Assembly: GCF_002575655.3 (NCBI RefSeq)
Contig: NC_053037.3
Coordinates: 320,505,294 to 320,569,293, forward strand
Direction: 5' to 3'
Source of the DNA: Aegilops tauschii subsp. strangulata
Lineage: Eukaryota; Streptophyta; Magnoliopsida; Poales; Poaceae
Length of the DNA: 64,000 nt
The position numbers were made by a program, and so were the translations under genes. The notes under the pieces were generated by a model that saw only the letters and a program-made list of their open reading frames with translations, searched no databases and had not been told where the DNA came from. Positions within the stretch are counted from its first letter, which is position 1. Each line of letters begins with the position of its first letter. This document shows, piece by piece, positions 12,601 through 21,033 of this stretch.

Positions 12601-13533
12601 AGCCATCAAAGGTTTTATTGATAGAAAGCTTACCATATGCACATGGAATCTCCTGATGTATCTCAATTGAACCCGTGCTCAAGTTGTTTGCGTGCTAATT
12701 ACTCCCCTCTCATTTAAAACCGTATGGCATTTTGTCAATTAAGTTAGGCAAGTAAATTGTGTTCTCTGACTGGGACTGCGTCTTCTTGTTAATTGTTGGT
12801 TTCCAATTCAGCGCTGGGTAAACTGGATATATCTTAGGTCTTGGCTGTTGACACATAAGAAATGATACTGGTATCTGAAGCCATAGAACTTGTGTGATTC
12901 ACTTGTACTAAAGGCATATAAAGCTGCTCCTGTATTGCTGCAGTTTCTGCAACTTTTGTGTTTCCACGCAATGAAGTACTCCCTCCATCCCATAATATAA
13001 GAAGTTTTTGCAGTTCAAATTGAACTGCAAAAGCGTCTTACATTATGGGACAGAGGTGGTAGTTGTGTGCGTCTTGAGTCCATGACAAGGTGCACAATCA
13101 ATTTTTGTTCAAAATGTCGCGCTGTGATGTGGTTCAGACAGCATTGGAGAGTCGTCTACGAGTAACAGTATGCTAAATCAGCAGCATATTTGTGGAGTCG
13201 AAGTTTCCGAGCTATAAATAATGTGTTCATCAATTATTTTTAGAATGGGAGACATATATACTATTGTAGTATTGTTTATCTCACATGGCGTGTACTTTGG
13301 TCTAGGAGCTTATCTCTGAAGATGATGCGAAGCTTCAGACTCTAAGAGAAGAGTATGGCGAAGAAGTCTATTCTTTGGTGACAAAGGCGCTGCTTGAAGT
13401 TAACGAGTACAACCCCCATGGCCGCTATGCCGTACCGGAGCTGTGGAACTACAAGGAGGGCCGCAAAGCAACACTGAAAGAGGCCTTGCAGCACGTCCTG
13501 AAACAGTGGCGGACACACAAGAGGAAGCGATGA
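9690..13533 (+). CDS. FDM/IDN2-like XS-coiled-coil-XH protein (spliced)
   Basis: Homologue of FACTOR OF DNA METHYLATION / INVOLVED IN DE NOVO 2, which bind double-stranded RNA and act with DRM2 in RNA-directed DNA methylation. Coding exons: 9690(or about 9553)-10275, 10403-10584, 11186-11275, 11363-11650, 11741-11953, 13306-13533. All junctions are GT-AG and phases agree, giving 528 aa from the ATG at 9690. The XS domain spans about residues 10-140 ([33 protein letters not shown]). A long coiled coil follows (about 145-380) and then the XH domain ([38 protein letters not shown]), ending in KRKR. Upstream of 9690 the frame is open to the splice acceptor and reads part of a zf-XS finger (QQHATGVG), but the Cys pair is missing and no earlier in-frame ATG lies in this exon. 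It is therefore shorter than usual FDM proteins (about 630 aa); an unseen upstream exon is the alternative. Confidence 0.85.
10585..11185 (+). other. Intron of the FDM-like gene
   Basis: Bounded by AAAG/GTGTGT and GATGCAG/AACGG. The segment at 10775-10905 has three short imperfect repeats around TGATATTAGGCATGATAT, probably a decayed insertion. No coding content. Confidence 0.7.
11954..13305 (+). other. Long last intron of the FDM-like gene
   Basis: 1352-bp intron splitting the XH domain, bounded by AAAGG/GTAGGA and GGTCTAG/GAGCTT. It contains a Stowaway MITE and otherwise nothing recognisable. Confidence 0.75.
12979..13059. mobile_element. Stowaway-type (Tc1/mariner) MITE, 81 bp
   Basis: Flanked by TA on both sides (12977-12978 and 13060-13061). 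The termini are CTCCCTCCATCCCATAATAT and, inverted, CCACCTCTGTCCCATAATGT. The centre is palindromic (GCAGTTCAAATTGAACTGC). This is the classic Triticeae Stowaway form. Confidence 0.9.
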
Positions 13534-14112
13534 ACTAGTACCACTGGCCTAATATACATACATGAACTTGCTGTTTATTTAGCATTTACTAGTACACGTT
13601 AGATAAGAGCTGTACGTGTGGCTCTCAATGGTGAGACTTCTAGAATGTTCAGTTGTCACATCGTCTACTTGTCCGAGTTTAGCTGGGATTATGAAACGCG
13701 AGCGGTTGCAATGCGCGGAGATTCCGTTTTCCAGGGTTTCAGGCCTGGTCTAAGTAAATGATGCCTGAAAATGTTGTGCAGGAGACAAAAGATTTTGGAA
13801 CGCTGCTCCAGTTCCAAATCCACGATGATGAATTGCTACCATACTAGTATCAAATAAGTCTGTAGATTGAATTGCTGGTCCTCTTGCTTTGATTTTGAAT
13901 TGAGTTGCGTTAAAAGGCATATCCCTTTTTCGCGACTAAACTTGTTGTATATGTACTTAAGTCAAGATATGAAACACTGCAGGTAGCAGGAGGATAGAAC
14001 TGGAAACGTTTTTTTTTTCAAAATGAATCTATCGCTCTGCCGTCACACACACACACGAGAATACGAGACCATACGTAGAGGACCAGGAGAATACCAACAG
14101 ATTGTTCCAACA
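13534..14112 (+). other. 3' flank of the FDM-like gene
   Basis: Presumed 3' UTR followed by intergenic sequence. No confident polyadenylation site can be picked. A short (CA)n run sits at 14044-14055. Confidence 0.4.
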
Positions 14113-14127
14113 CAAACCCGCCGAGGT

Positions 14128-14144
14128 TGTTCAAAAAAAAAAAA
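14128..14144 (+). mobile_element. Tiny A-tailed retroposed insertion with target duplication
   Basis: TGTTC plus a run of about 12 A residues sits between two copies of ACCCGCCGAGGT (ending 14127 and 14156; 12-14 bp). This is the footprint of LINE-machinery target-primed insertion that stopped almost at once. Confidence 0.7.
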
Positions 14145-14229
14145 ACCCGCCGAGGTACCCCGCGCTGCAGTCCTTGTCGCTAGGAAACACACTACGGAAC
14201 CTGTGCCCGATCGCCTCCAATCCGGCCTC

Positions 14230-14497
14230 GGCAAAATTGACAAATTTGACCTATAGACGAAATTAAATCACAGAATAAACTGCCCGTGAAACTATTTCAC
14301 ATGGCTAACATTTTTGTGTGACGTCCGACACGAAGGCGTAGTGTGGTGTGACGCCTTCGTGTAGTCCTTGTTGCACAGTGTAGTGTGACGTCTTCGTGTC
14401 GGGCGTCACACAAAAAGGTCAGCCACGTGAAATAGTTTGACGGACAGTTCATTCTGTGATTTGATTTCGTCCACATGTCAATTTTGTCAAATTTACC
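14230..14497. mobile_element. Mutator-like MITE, 268 bp, inside UGT copy 1
   Basis: Terminal inverted repeats of about 110 bp, beginning GGCAAAATTGAC and, inverted, GGTAAATTTGAC, with further matches through AAATCACAGAAT and ACTATTTCAC. The centre is also palindromic (GTGTGACGTCCGACACGAAG). Flanks tccggcctc (14221-14229) and cccggcctt (14498-14506) match at 7 of 9 bases, fitting a decayed 9-bp Mutator duplication. Confidence 0.8.
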
Positions 14498-14611
14498 CCC
14501 GGCCTTCAACTCGGCGGTCTGCTCCGTGAACAGCGCGCCGCTGCTGCTGAAGGACACGTACAGTAGTTGCCTTCCTAGCAAGAAGTTAGCTTCTCGTAGC
14601 ACTTAAGTTGC

Positions 14612-15303
14612 TTTTTTTTTGAAAAGAAACATAGAAACTTTATTCATTTGCGATAACAAGTACATCGTTTATGAGAAGGGATACAATTTCACTCAAGGGC
14701 TCCTCAAACCAGTTCAAAGATGAAGAAAATCTAGCTAACTTAGCAAGTTCACGTGCGACCCTATTTACTTCTCTATTACAATGCTCAAATTTAGTAATGG
14801 GAAAGTCACATGCTAAAAAATAACAATCGTCAAACACTACCGCCGCTATACTAGATGACCGTCCTCCATTGTTCATGGTTTCGATAGCCTCCATGTTATC
14901 TGAGTTAATAACTAAGCGGTTGCAGCCCGCCCTTTGAGCAATAGATAGACCATATCTAAGTGCCATAGCTTCAGCCGTCAGAACATCCGTGCACCAATCA
15001 ATTCTCCAATTCCCCCTGCAATGAATTTTCCTTTATCATCTCTCAAAACAGCACCAGCCGTGCCCCTGAGCCGGTCATGATCAAAAGAGGCATCCACATT
15101 AAGTTTTAGAAACCCCCTTGGAGGTTGGACCCAGCCTCCTCTTTTCATCGTAGCCTTTGGTGATATAGCCAAAACATTGTTTAACGTAATTGCACGAATT
15201 TCCATGGAGATCTGGTTAGCGTCTTGGGTTTTCTCCTTATGGACCAGTTTTCGCCTCTCCCACCATAAATACCAAGTTGAAAACCCTAACGACCACATTA
15301 TGA
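14612..15303 (-). pseudogene. LINE 3' end with RNase H-like domain
   Basis: Minus-strand, 5'-truncated non-LTR element. The poly(A) tail is the T run at 14612-14620 on the plus strand. The coding part shows YLWWERRKLVHKEK, then an RVT_3/RNase H-like domain (LKLNVDASFDHDRLRGTAGA; GCNRLVINSDNMEAIETMN). A frameshift lies between 14966 and 14978. It is inserted beside UGT copy 1. The reverse-transcriptase core is missing. Confidence 0.85.
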
Positions 15304-16207
15304 ACTAAATCGGTCTGACCGAGTTTTCTGAATCGGTCCCACCGAGTTTGGTAAATTGTGTGTAACGGTTAGATTTTGTGTTGAGGCTATATATATACTC
15401 CTCCACCCACTCTTCATTCGTGGAGAGAGCCATCAGAACATGCCTACACTTCCAACATATATTTTCTGAGAGAGAACCACCTACACTTGTGTTGAGGTCA
15501 AGATATTCCATTCCAACCACATAAATCTTGATCTCTAGCCTTCCCCAAGTTGCTTTCCACTCAAATCATCTTTCCACCAAATCCAATCCTATGAGAGAGA
15601 GTTGAGTGTTGGGGAGACTATCATTTGAAGCACAAGAGCAAGGAGTTCATCATCAACACACCATTTGTTACCTCTTGGAGAGTGGTGTCTCCTAGATTGG
15701 CTAGGTGTCACTTGGGAGCCTCCGTCAAGATTGTGGAGTTGAACCAAGGAGTTTGTAAGGGCAAGGAGATCGCCTACTTCGTGAAGATCTACCCAAGTGA
15801 GGCAAGTCCTTCGTGGGCGACAGCCATGCTGGGATAGACAAGGTTGCTTCTTCGTGGACCCTTCATGGGTGGAGCCCTCTGTGGACTCGCGCAACCCTTA
15901 CCCTTCGTGGGTTGAAGTCTCCATCAACGTGGATGTACGATAGCACCACCTATCGGAACCACGGATAAAAAATCTCCGTGTCTCCAAATTGCGTTTGCAC
16001 ACTCCAATCTCATCCCTTTACATTCTTGCAACTTGCATGCTTTACTTTCCGCTGCTCATATACTCTTGTCATGCTTGCTTGATATGTATTGTGAATGTTT
16101 AAACTTGTGCCAAAACTCCACTTCAACTTAAAGAAATTAAAAACTGCAACTTTTCTTACTTAGAGTCTATTCACCCCCCCTCTAGACACCTCTTCTCGAT
16201 CCTTTCA
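15301..16207. repeat. LTR-like repeat, family not identified
   Basis: Starts TGAACTAAATCGGTCTGACC and ends GACACCTCTTCTCGATCCTTTCA, resembling ends of Triticeae LTRs. It holds TATATATA at 15389-15396 and no ORF. No matching flanking duplication was found, so it may be a solo LTR with lost flanks or a fragment. Confidence 0.45.
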
Positions 16208-16211
16208 GATA

Positions 16212-16538
16212 TGAACTCAATTCATAACATACAATATTGAAAAGATTCAATAAGAAGTTCTTGCAACGTCATAATCTCAATGTTGTTTTAGGAATATCGT
16301 TACATTTAACGATACCCTAAGATCCAGAAAACGGGATCACCAACAACACTTGAGCTAGTTCTAGAGGCAAGACTAGAAACCTTTATTTAACTATTTATCA
16401 CTCCACACGTGCATATGAGTTTTCCACTGAATCGCATGTTCCAGGATCATAGCAGTTGTATCATGAAATATAAACTCTATAACTATGAATATGGAAATAT
16501 AATACAAATATTGTTGCCTCTAAGGTATATTTCCAACA
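16212..16538 (-). repeat. 3' LTR-like copy of the copia-like pair
   Basis: 327 bp. On the minus strand it is preceded by the polypurine-like tract AGTGAGAGAC. See the parent element. Confidence 0.6.
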
Positions 16539-17751
16539 GTCTCTCACTTGCACTAGAGTCAATAATCTAGTTTACATACACTCGTGTAGAGACGTGCTAT
16601 ACAAACAGTTTTTACCCCCTTTCTGTGACGGAATTTTAAACCGTCGCCTAATGAGTGTGTGAGGTAGGGGGGTCCTTCCCACATGACCCAGAAATCGTCG
16701 GGGATAGGCCCTCCGGCCACACAGGCGGGGGCAAAATGAGCTCGTGTGTTAATCGTTTCCGTTCGTATGTACATCCCACACGGTGAATGCCAGAAAAGCG
16801 TTTCCATTCGTATGTATATCACACACAATTTTTTGTGTGGAAACGTTTATGCAAGGTGGCCTAACGCCAACAGTTCTCTGCCGGAAGGCGTGTGTGATTG
16901 TTAGTTGATCCAACATGCCTACTTTCTAGAAACTGTGTGGGTTGTTTGAGTTCATCGCCCATGGTGCTGTCTGAGTAACCATCTGCAATAGAAAACCCCA
17001 GTAAGCAGGGTAATTAGCCTATTATTGATAATCCATGTAGTAATCAAATTGACATTTATTATAAAACACACCGGATATTTCATATCCGTATGACGGCAAC
17101 CATGATTTCATAATCGAATTACATCAGATAGCTTCAGCACTCAGTTACACCAAAGAGGGATATAGCTAGCTACGCCATTACACAACAACACCAAGTTTCA
17201 CATGCAACATCCAAAACCTTTGGAAAAGTAGCATCATACACGGTAAATAGACATATGAATCTCATTTGGGAAACTGCAGAAGTGGAAGGCAAATATTGAG
17301 CCTTCAGTGATGTTGAATGTCCTTACAACTTTAGGCCACTAGCTATGGATAATTGCCCGCCCAACGTTCGTCCTCTTTAGGAAGACTTCAATATTGTACC
17401 GTGGGTGTTGAATGAATACCTTCCTCGCCTCTTGACCACGCATGTGGTTTGAGAGGTAATCATCGGTGAACTGCTTTGAAAAGTACTGAAAACAAAGATA
17501 TGCATAAATTGCTGTTATAAATTTTGAAATGGCGCAAGGGATAAAAATAAGGTAAAAGAGTTAGTACAATTCTATAGTTGACTGATGTCTTCTTCATTGT
17601 GCAAACAAAGATCTTTCTGTTATTCGTCGCAAGTTTCTTCATGATCTAAGGAGAAAATTGTACGGTAAGAAGTGAGTATGATACTCACATGGTCTAAGGA
17701 GAAAATTCACATGTTAACACTCTGTGTTATTACAATTGATGACAGACTATA
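16539..17751. other. Interior between the two LTR-like repeats
   Basis: No gene recognised. The block at 16560-16900 has repeated CGTTTCCRTTCGTATGTA motifs in an inverted/direct mix and may be a separate decayed DNA transposon. At 17641-17712 CTAAGGAGAAAATT occurs twice. Confidence 0.35.
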
Positions 17752-18083
17752 TTAACTCAATTCATAATGTACAATATTGGGTCGATTCAATATGATCATT
17801 CATCCAATGTCATAATCTCCATGTTGTCTTCGGACTATCGTTACACTTAACGATATCCTCAGATCTGGAAAACATGATCACCAACAACACTTGAGCTAGT
17901 CCTAGAGGCAAGACTAGAAACCTTTTATTTAACCGTTTATCATTTCACACGTGCATATGAGTTTTCCACTGAATCACATATTCTACGATCATAGCAGTTA
18001 TAACATGAAATATAAACTCTATAATTATGAATATGGAAATATAATAATACAAATAGTATTGCCTCTAAGGCATATTTCCAACA
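17752..18083 (-). repeat. 5' LTR-like copy of the copia-like pair
   Basis: 332 bp. Its end at 18083 abuts UGT copy 2 directly, cutting it after ELAAG. Confidence 0.6.
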
Positions 18084-18295
18084 TAACCCAGCCGCCAGCT
18101 CGCTGGTCTGCTCCACGGACAGCGCGCCGCCGCTGCCGAAGCACACGTACAGTGCCGAGCCAGCGGGGTGGCTGTCCAGCCAGCGTAAGCAGGCGTGTTT
18201 GGTACTCATCAAAGCACTGCCAGGAAAAGGGACCCACCGGGTAAACCGGAGGATACACGCCTTTCTCAAGATAACTTGTGGAACGGCGTATGGTC

Positions 18296-18567
18296 TCCTG
18301 CTCCATGCCGTCAAACTGTTGACGATGAAGCCATCAACAAGTTGGCATTCAGGGGCAGGCCCTTGTTGGGTCGAGTGGGGCCTCTCCTGCTCCATGTTAT
18401 CGAACGTGTTGACGATGAAGCCGTCGACAAGGAGGTATTCAGGGGCGGATCCATGTTGGGCCGAGTAGGGGCCTCTCATGCTCCATGTCGTCGAATGTGT
18501 TGACGATGAAGCCATCGAAAGAAGGTATTCAGGGGCGGACCCATTTTGGGCCAAATGGGGTCCTAGG
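18296..18567. repeat. Composite tandem repeat: UGT exon plus MITE terminus, about 90-bp unit, 3 copies
   Basis: Anchors GACGATGAAGCC begin at 18321, 18411 and 18502. Each unit has about 52 bp of UGT exon (encoding DGFIVNTFD on the minus strand) followed by about 38 bp that match the first bases of the hAT-like MITE (CAGGGGCGGAYCCATKTTGG). The third copy runs on into the complete MITE. Confidence 0.85.
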
Positions 18568-18691
18568 ACCTCACTCAATTTATATTTTTAATGCTTTGAA
18601 GCCCAGTATTTTACTAGTTGGGCCCCAGTCCCAATATTTGTGCCCCCAGTCACTTGGGCCCCCGCTAAATTCTTAGGCTGGGTCCGCCCTG
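18530..18691. mobile_element. hAT-like MITE, about 162 bp
   Basis: Termini CAGGGGCGGACCCA and, inverted, CAGGGCGGACCCAGCC. Flanks aaggtatt (18522-18529) and gaggtatt (18692-18699) match at 7 of 8 bases, fitting the 8-bp hAT duplication. The insertion is in the UGT codons just before DGFIVNTFD. Confidence 0.75.
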
Positions 18692-19211
18692 GAGGTATTG
18701 GTGCCCCAGATCCACGATGAGGGGGGTACACCATTTTGGCGCTGTTCTGGATGGGATCGACGAGAGGTTTCGGGAGGTCGCAGTACTCGCAGGTGGTGGT
18801 CCTGTCCTGCTCGGGGAGGTGGAGCAGTGAGCCAACAAACATGAGGTTGGTAGTGAAACTAACGTAGCACGGGATACCGAGCTCGGCGCCCGCGGGCAGA
18901 GCACGTCCTCCAAGAAGACGGCAACACCCTCGAGGGAGTCGCAGAGGTGGAGCAGGAGGTCGCGCAAGTGAGGCAAGGCCCGACGGACGGATGAGGTGGT
19001 CTCTATGCGGGCGTCGCCTGGGAGGTCGTCGGTGGGCACCTCGGGAAGCGCAGCGATGGTAACAGACGGGGCTAGGGAGGTGAGGATGGAGTAGTGCTGG
19101 GTGGGCAAGGAGTGATTGGTATAGGTGACAATCGTGGCAGTGAAGCCATGGTCCGTGGCGAGGCGCCTCACGAGCTCGGCTCATCAGAAGGACTATGTGC
19201 GGGGCTGCCAT

Positions 19212-20980
19212 GATCCAGAGGTGAGATGTGTATCTATGCTAGTCCTATCGCTGTGCCCTCTGGATGTCAACTCGCCAAACTAAGTGAATATATATACACA
19301 CGAAGCACATCCGATATACCAGACCGGCACAACATCTTGAGATTGATAAAGTCTATAGATGCCTTGTAGTTGATGAGAACATTTCATCCCACTGAATGAG
19401 CATCGCCGGAAAGTCTGAAATCCAGGAAAATGCGAGCACCAGTGCCAAGTCTAAATTTACAGACCGGTGTGTGACCCAATCCTGTCATTGTGGCTTGGTT
19501 GGGGTATCCGGCTTTAGATGTTAGGATTCGGTGTGATGTCTGTTTGGTATTAGGCTCGGACATTCGGCACCCATTCATCAAAGGGATAGGAGTAGTGACA
19601 CGTGTGTTGCCAAGATGGTGGCTTCAAGCATACTGATGTATTACTTTGTAAGGTCTTTGTCATAATTGATAAAATAGTTGCATGCATCGTCCAGATGCAG
19701 AAGCCGGTGGTATATCCTCCTTTTCCAAAAAACAAAAATCTAGAACTTGAACCCTGAAGGTTGAGGATATCATTGTCCTCCTAACCGTCCAACCACAGGC
19801 TGATTGCCGTTCAATTTAAGAATTGGAATTAATTTTTATTATCAACAAATAATCAAATGGAATTCATTTGTCCTGTACATTCGTGGCACCTACATGCACA
19901 TATGTGGGCCTGCCAAAACGCACAAAAGTTGCTCCTCAGTAAGTGGGCAATGTTTATGAAATTTCAAAGAATTTCATGAAATTCATCGTGTGAACGTGAA
20001 GTTGAAAAAAAAACAGTAACTGAGTTTTATGGGAGCCATTTGTACAAGTACATGGGATCCACTTGCACGAAGTGATCTGCCAATAATCTCAAAGTTCCTC
20101 CTTAACACGTGGATAACAATTTCTTAAAAAATGGAGTTTATCCAAAAAACACGTGGATAACACACATGAAATTCCTTTATATTTGTAGTGTAAACATGAG
20201 GTTGTAAATTTAAATACCGAAAAGTTGCAAAACCCTACACACGACATATTTGCATGCTTCGGTCTACCGATAAGCTCGGAGTAGCTTCTCAGTGCGTGGA
20301 TAATATTTTTCAATTTTTAGTTGATTCTGATCAAATTTATATGTGTTCATTTGAGGTTCTAATTCTAAACTTCAGTAATTCATATAATGAACAATTACCC
20401 ATTTCCATATGACATCCAACATAAAAATTGAAAGTGTATTGATTTAGAGTCAAATTCAAATTATATCACAACTAGATTGTAACCCAATTCAATGAAACAA
20501 ATTTAATCCCTAGGAGCCAAACTAGGTGTTAGTTTTTGGTAATTAACTCCTTTTAGTTTTAATGTTTTGGACAATTCAATAAGTGCAAACTTATCTACAC
20601 GGGTTAATCAACATAACCGCTTTTTACGATAGTTTATGATCAATTTGTGATTGTTAAATTGATATATGGTAAACTAATTCAATGAGATGATGCTCAAAAT
20701 CACGCGGGCAAAGATCAAGATTTTATTGTGCAAACTGCAATCTAATTTAACAAATTCTTAAAATACTGAAATAAGAACAACATTTACCATATAGATGTAT
20801 ATCTTTCAATGTGGGTTTTCTCATCCAACACACAATTTTAAACTCGCATATCTATTTTATTTTATATACTAAAAGCATGATACAACCAAAAAAGATGATT
20901 GCTGGTAATTCTCAAGGAACTTATCTTCTTCCATTCTCCGCCGCTCTTCGCCCAATTCCCGCCCTTTTATCCTTCCTTCC
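19212..20980. other. Intergenic, no gene recognised
   Basis: AT-rich sequence upstream of UGT copy 2 (TATATATACAC at 19292-19302 could be its old TATA region). No transposon ends or coding segments can be supported from about 19330 to 20900. Confidence 0.4.
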
Positions 20981-20983
20981 GCC

Positions 20984-21033
20984 GCCGCCGCATGGACCTG
21001 TCAGGGAACTTGTCGGGGATGGAACCGGCAGAG
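20984..21033 (+). pseudogene. Possible first exon of an unknown host gene, cut by element F
   Basis: GCC-repeat and pyrimidine-rich leader (CTTCCGCCGCCGCCGC) followed by ATGG in good start context, reading MDLSGNLSGMEPAE. Then element F begins at 21034. Leader composition is typical of grass 5' UTRs and unlike the AT-rich flank. The rest would lie beyond the nested retrotransposons, outside the window. Product unknown and gene status unproven. Confidence 0.35.

Larger units (their letters stand above)
14113..14611 (-). pseudogene. UDP-glycosyltransferase pseudogene, copy 1 (central fragment)
   Basis: Minus-strand fragment of a family-1 UGT (UGT72/hydroquinone-glucosyltransferase-like). Upstream half (14605-14498): ANFLLGRQLLYVSFSSSGAL then EQTAELKAG, which is the block before the UDP-sugar site. 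Downstream half (14229-14157): EAGLEAIGHRFRSVFPSDKD then CSAGYLGG. The two halves are separated by a MITE at 14230-14497, and the downstream half is followed by a small A-tailed insertion. No N-terminal half and no PSPG box are present. A LINE insertion abuts its upstream side at 14612. Clearly non-functional. Confidence 0.8.
16212..18083 (-). mobile_element. Copia-like non-autonomous element or paired LTR remnants
   Basis: Two direct repeats, 16212-16538 (327 bp) and 17752-18083 (332 bp), about 90% alike by eye. On the minus strand they begin TGTTGGAAATATRCCTTAGAGGCAA, a start close to that of Angela/WIS LTRs. A polypurine-like AGTGCAAGTGAGAGAC lies before the copy at 16538, as expected for a 3' LTR. 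The 1.2 kb between them has no recognisable protein or primer-binding site. Outer flanks (agata and taacc) do not match, so recombination or later loss is likely. Confidence 0.55.
18084..19211 (-). pseudogene. UDP-glycosyltransferase pseudogene, copy 2 (N-terminal part)
   Basis: Family-1 UGT (UGT72-like; such enzymes move glucose from UDP-glucose to phenolics). The ATG at 19211 gives MAAPHIVLLM, followed at once by ELVRRLATDHGFTATIVTYT. The segment that normally holds G-x-G-H-x-x-P with the catalytic His is deleted and the frame shifts. The rest is readable in pieces: TTTCEYCDLPKPLVDPI (18770s), LIVDLGHQYL (18710s), then DGFIVNTFD repeated, KGVYPPVYPVGPFS (18240s), and LRWLDSHPAGSALYVCFGSG with EQTSELAAG up to 18084. 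Frameshifts occur near 19180, 18900 and 18200. A hAT-like MITE and a tandem repeat break the middle. The PSPG box is absent because an LTR cuts the gene at 18083. Confidence 0.85.

Noticed and set aside
12160..12960. Additional coding exons in the long FDM-like intron
   Set aside because: No open segment fits between the two parts of the XH domain, and direct joining 11953 to 13306 keeps phase and domain continuity.
15625..15837. 70-codon open frame in the LTR-like repeat as a gene
   Set aside because: No domain, inside repeat sequence, opposite-strand frames are equally long.
18296..18567. The 90-bp repeat as a satellite array
   Set aside because: Only about three units, and each is explained as UGT exon plus MITE end.
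18025..18578. The open stretches across UGT copy 2 as a working UGT gene
   Set aside because: The catalytic-His segment is deleted, several frameshifts are present and the PSPG box is missing.
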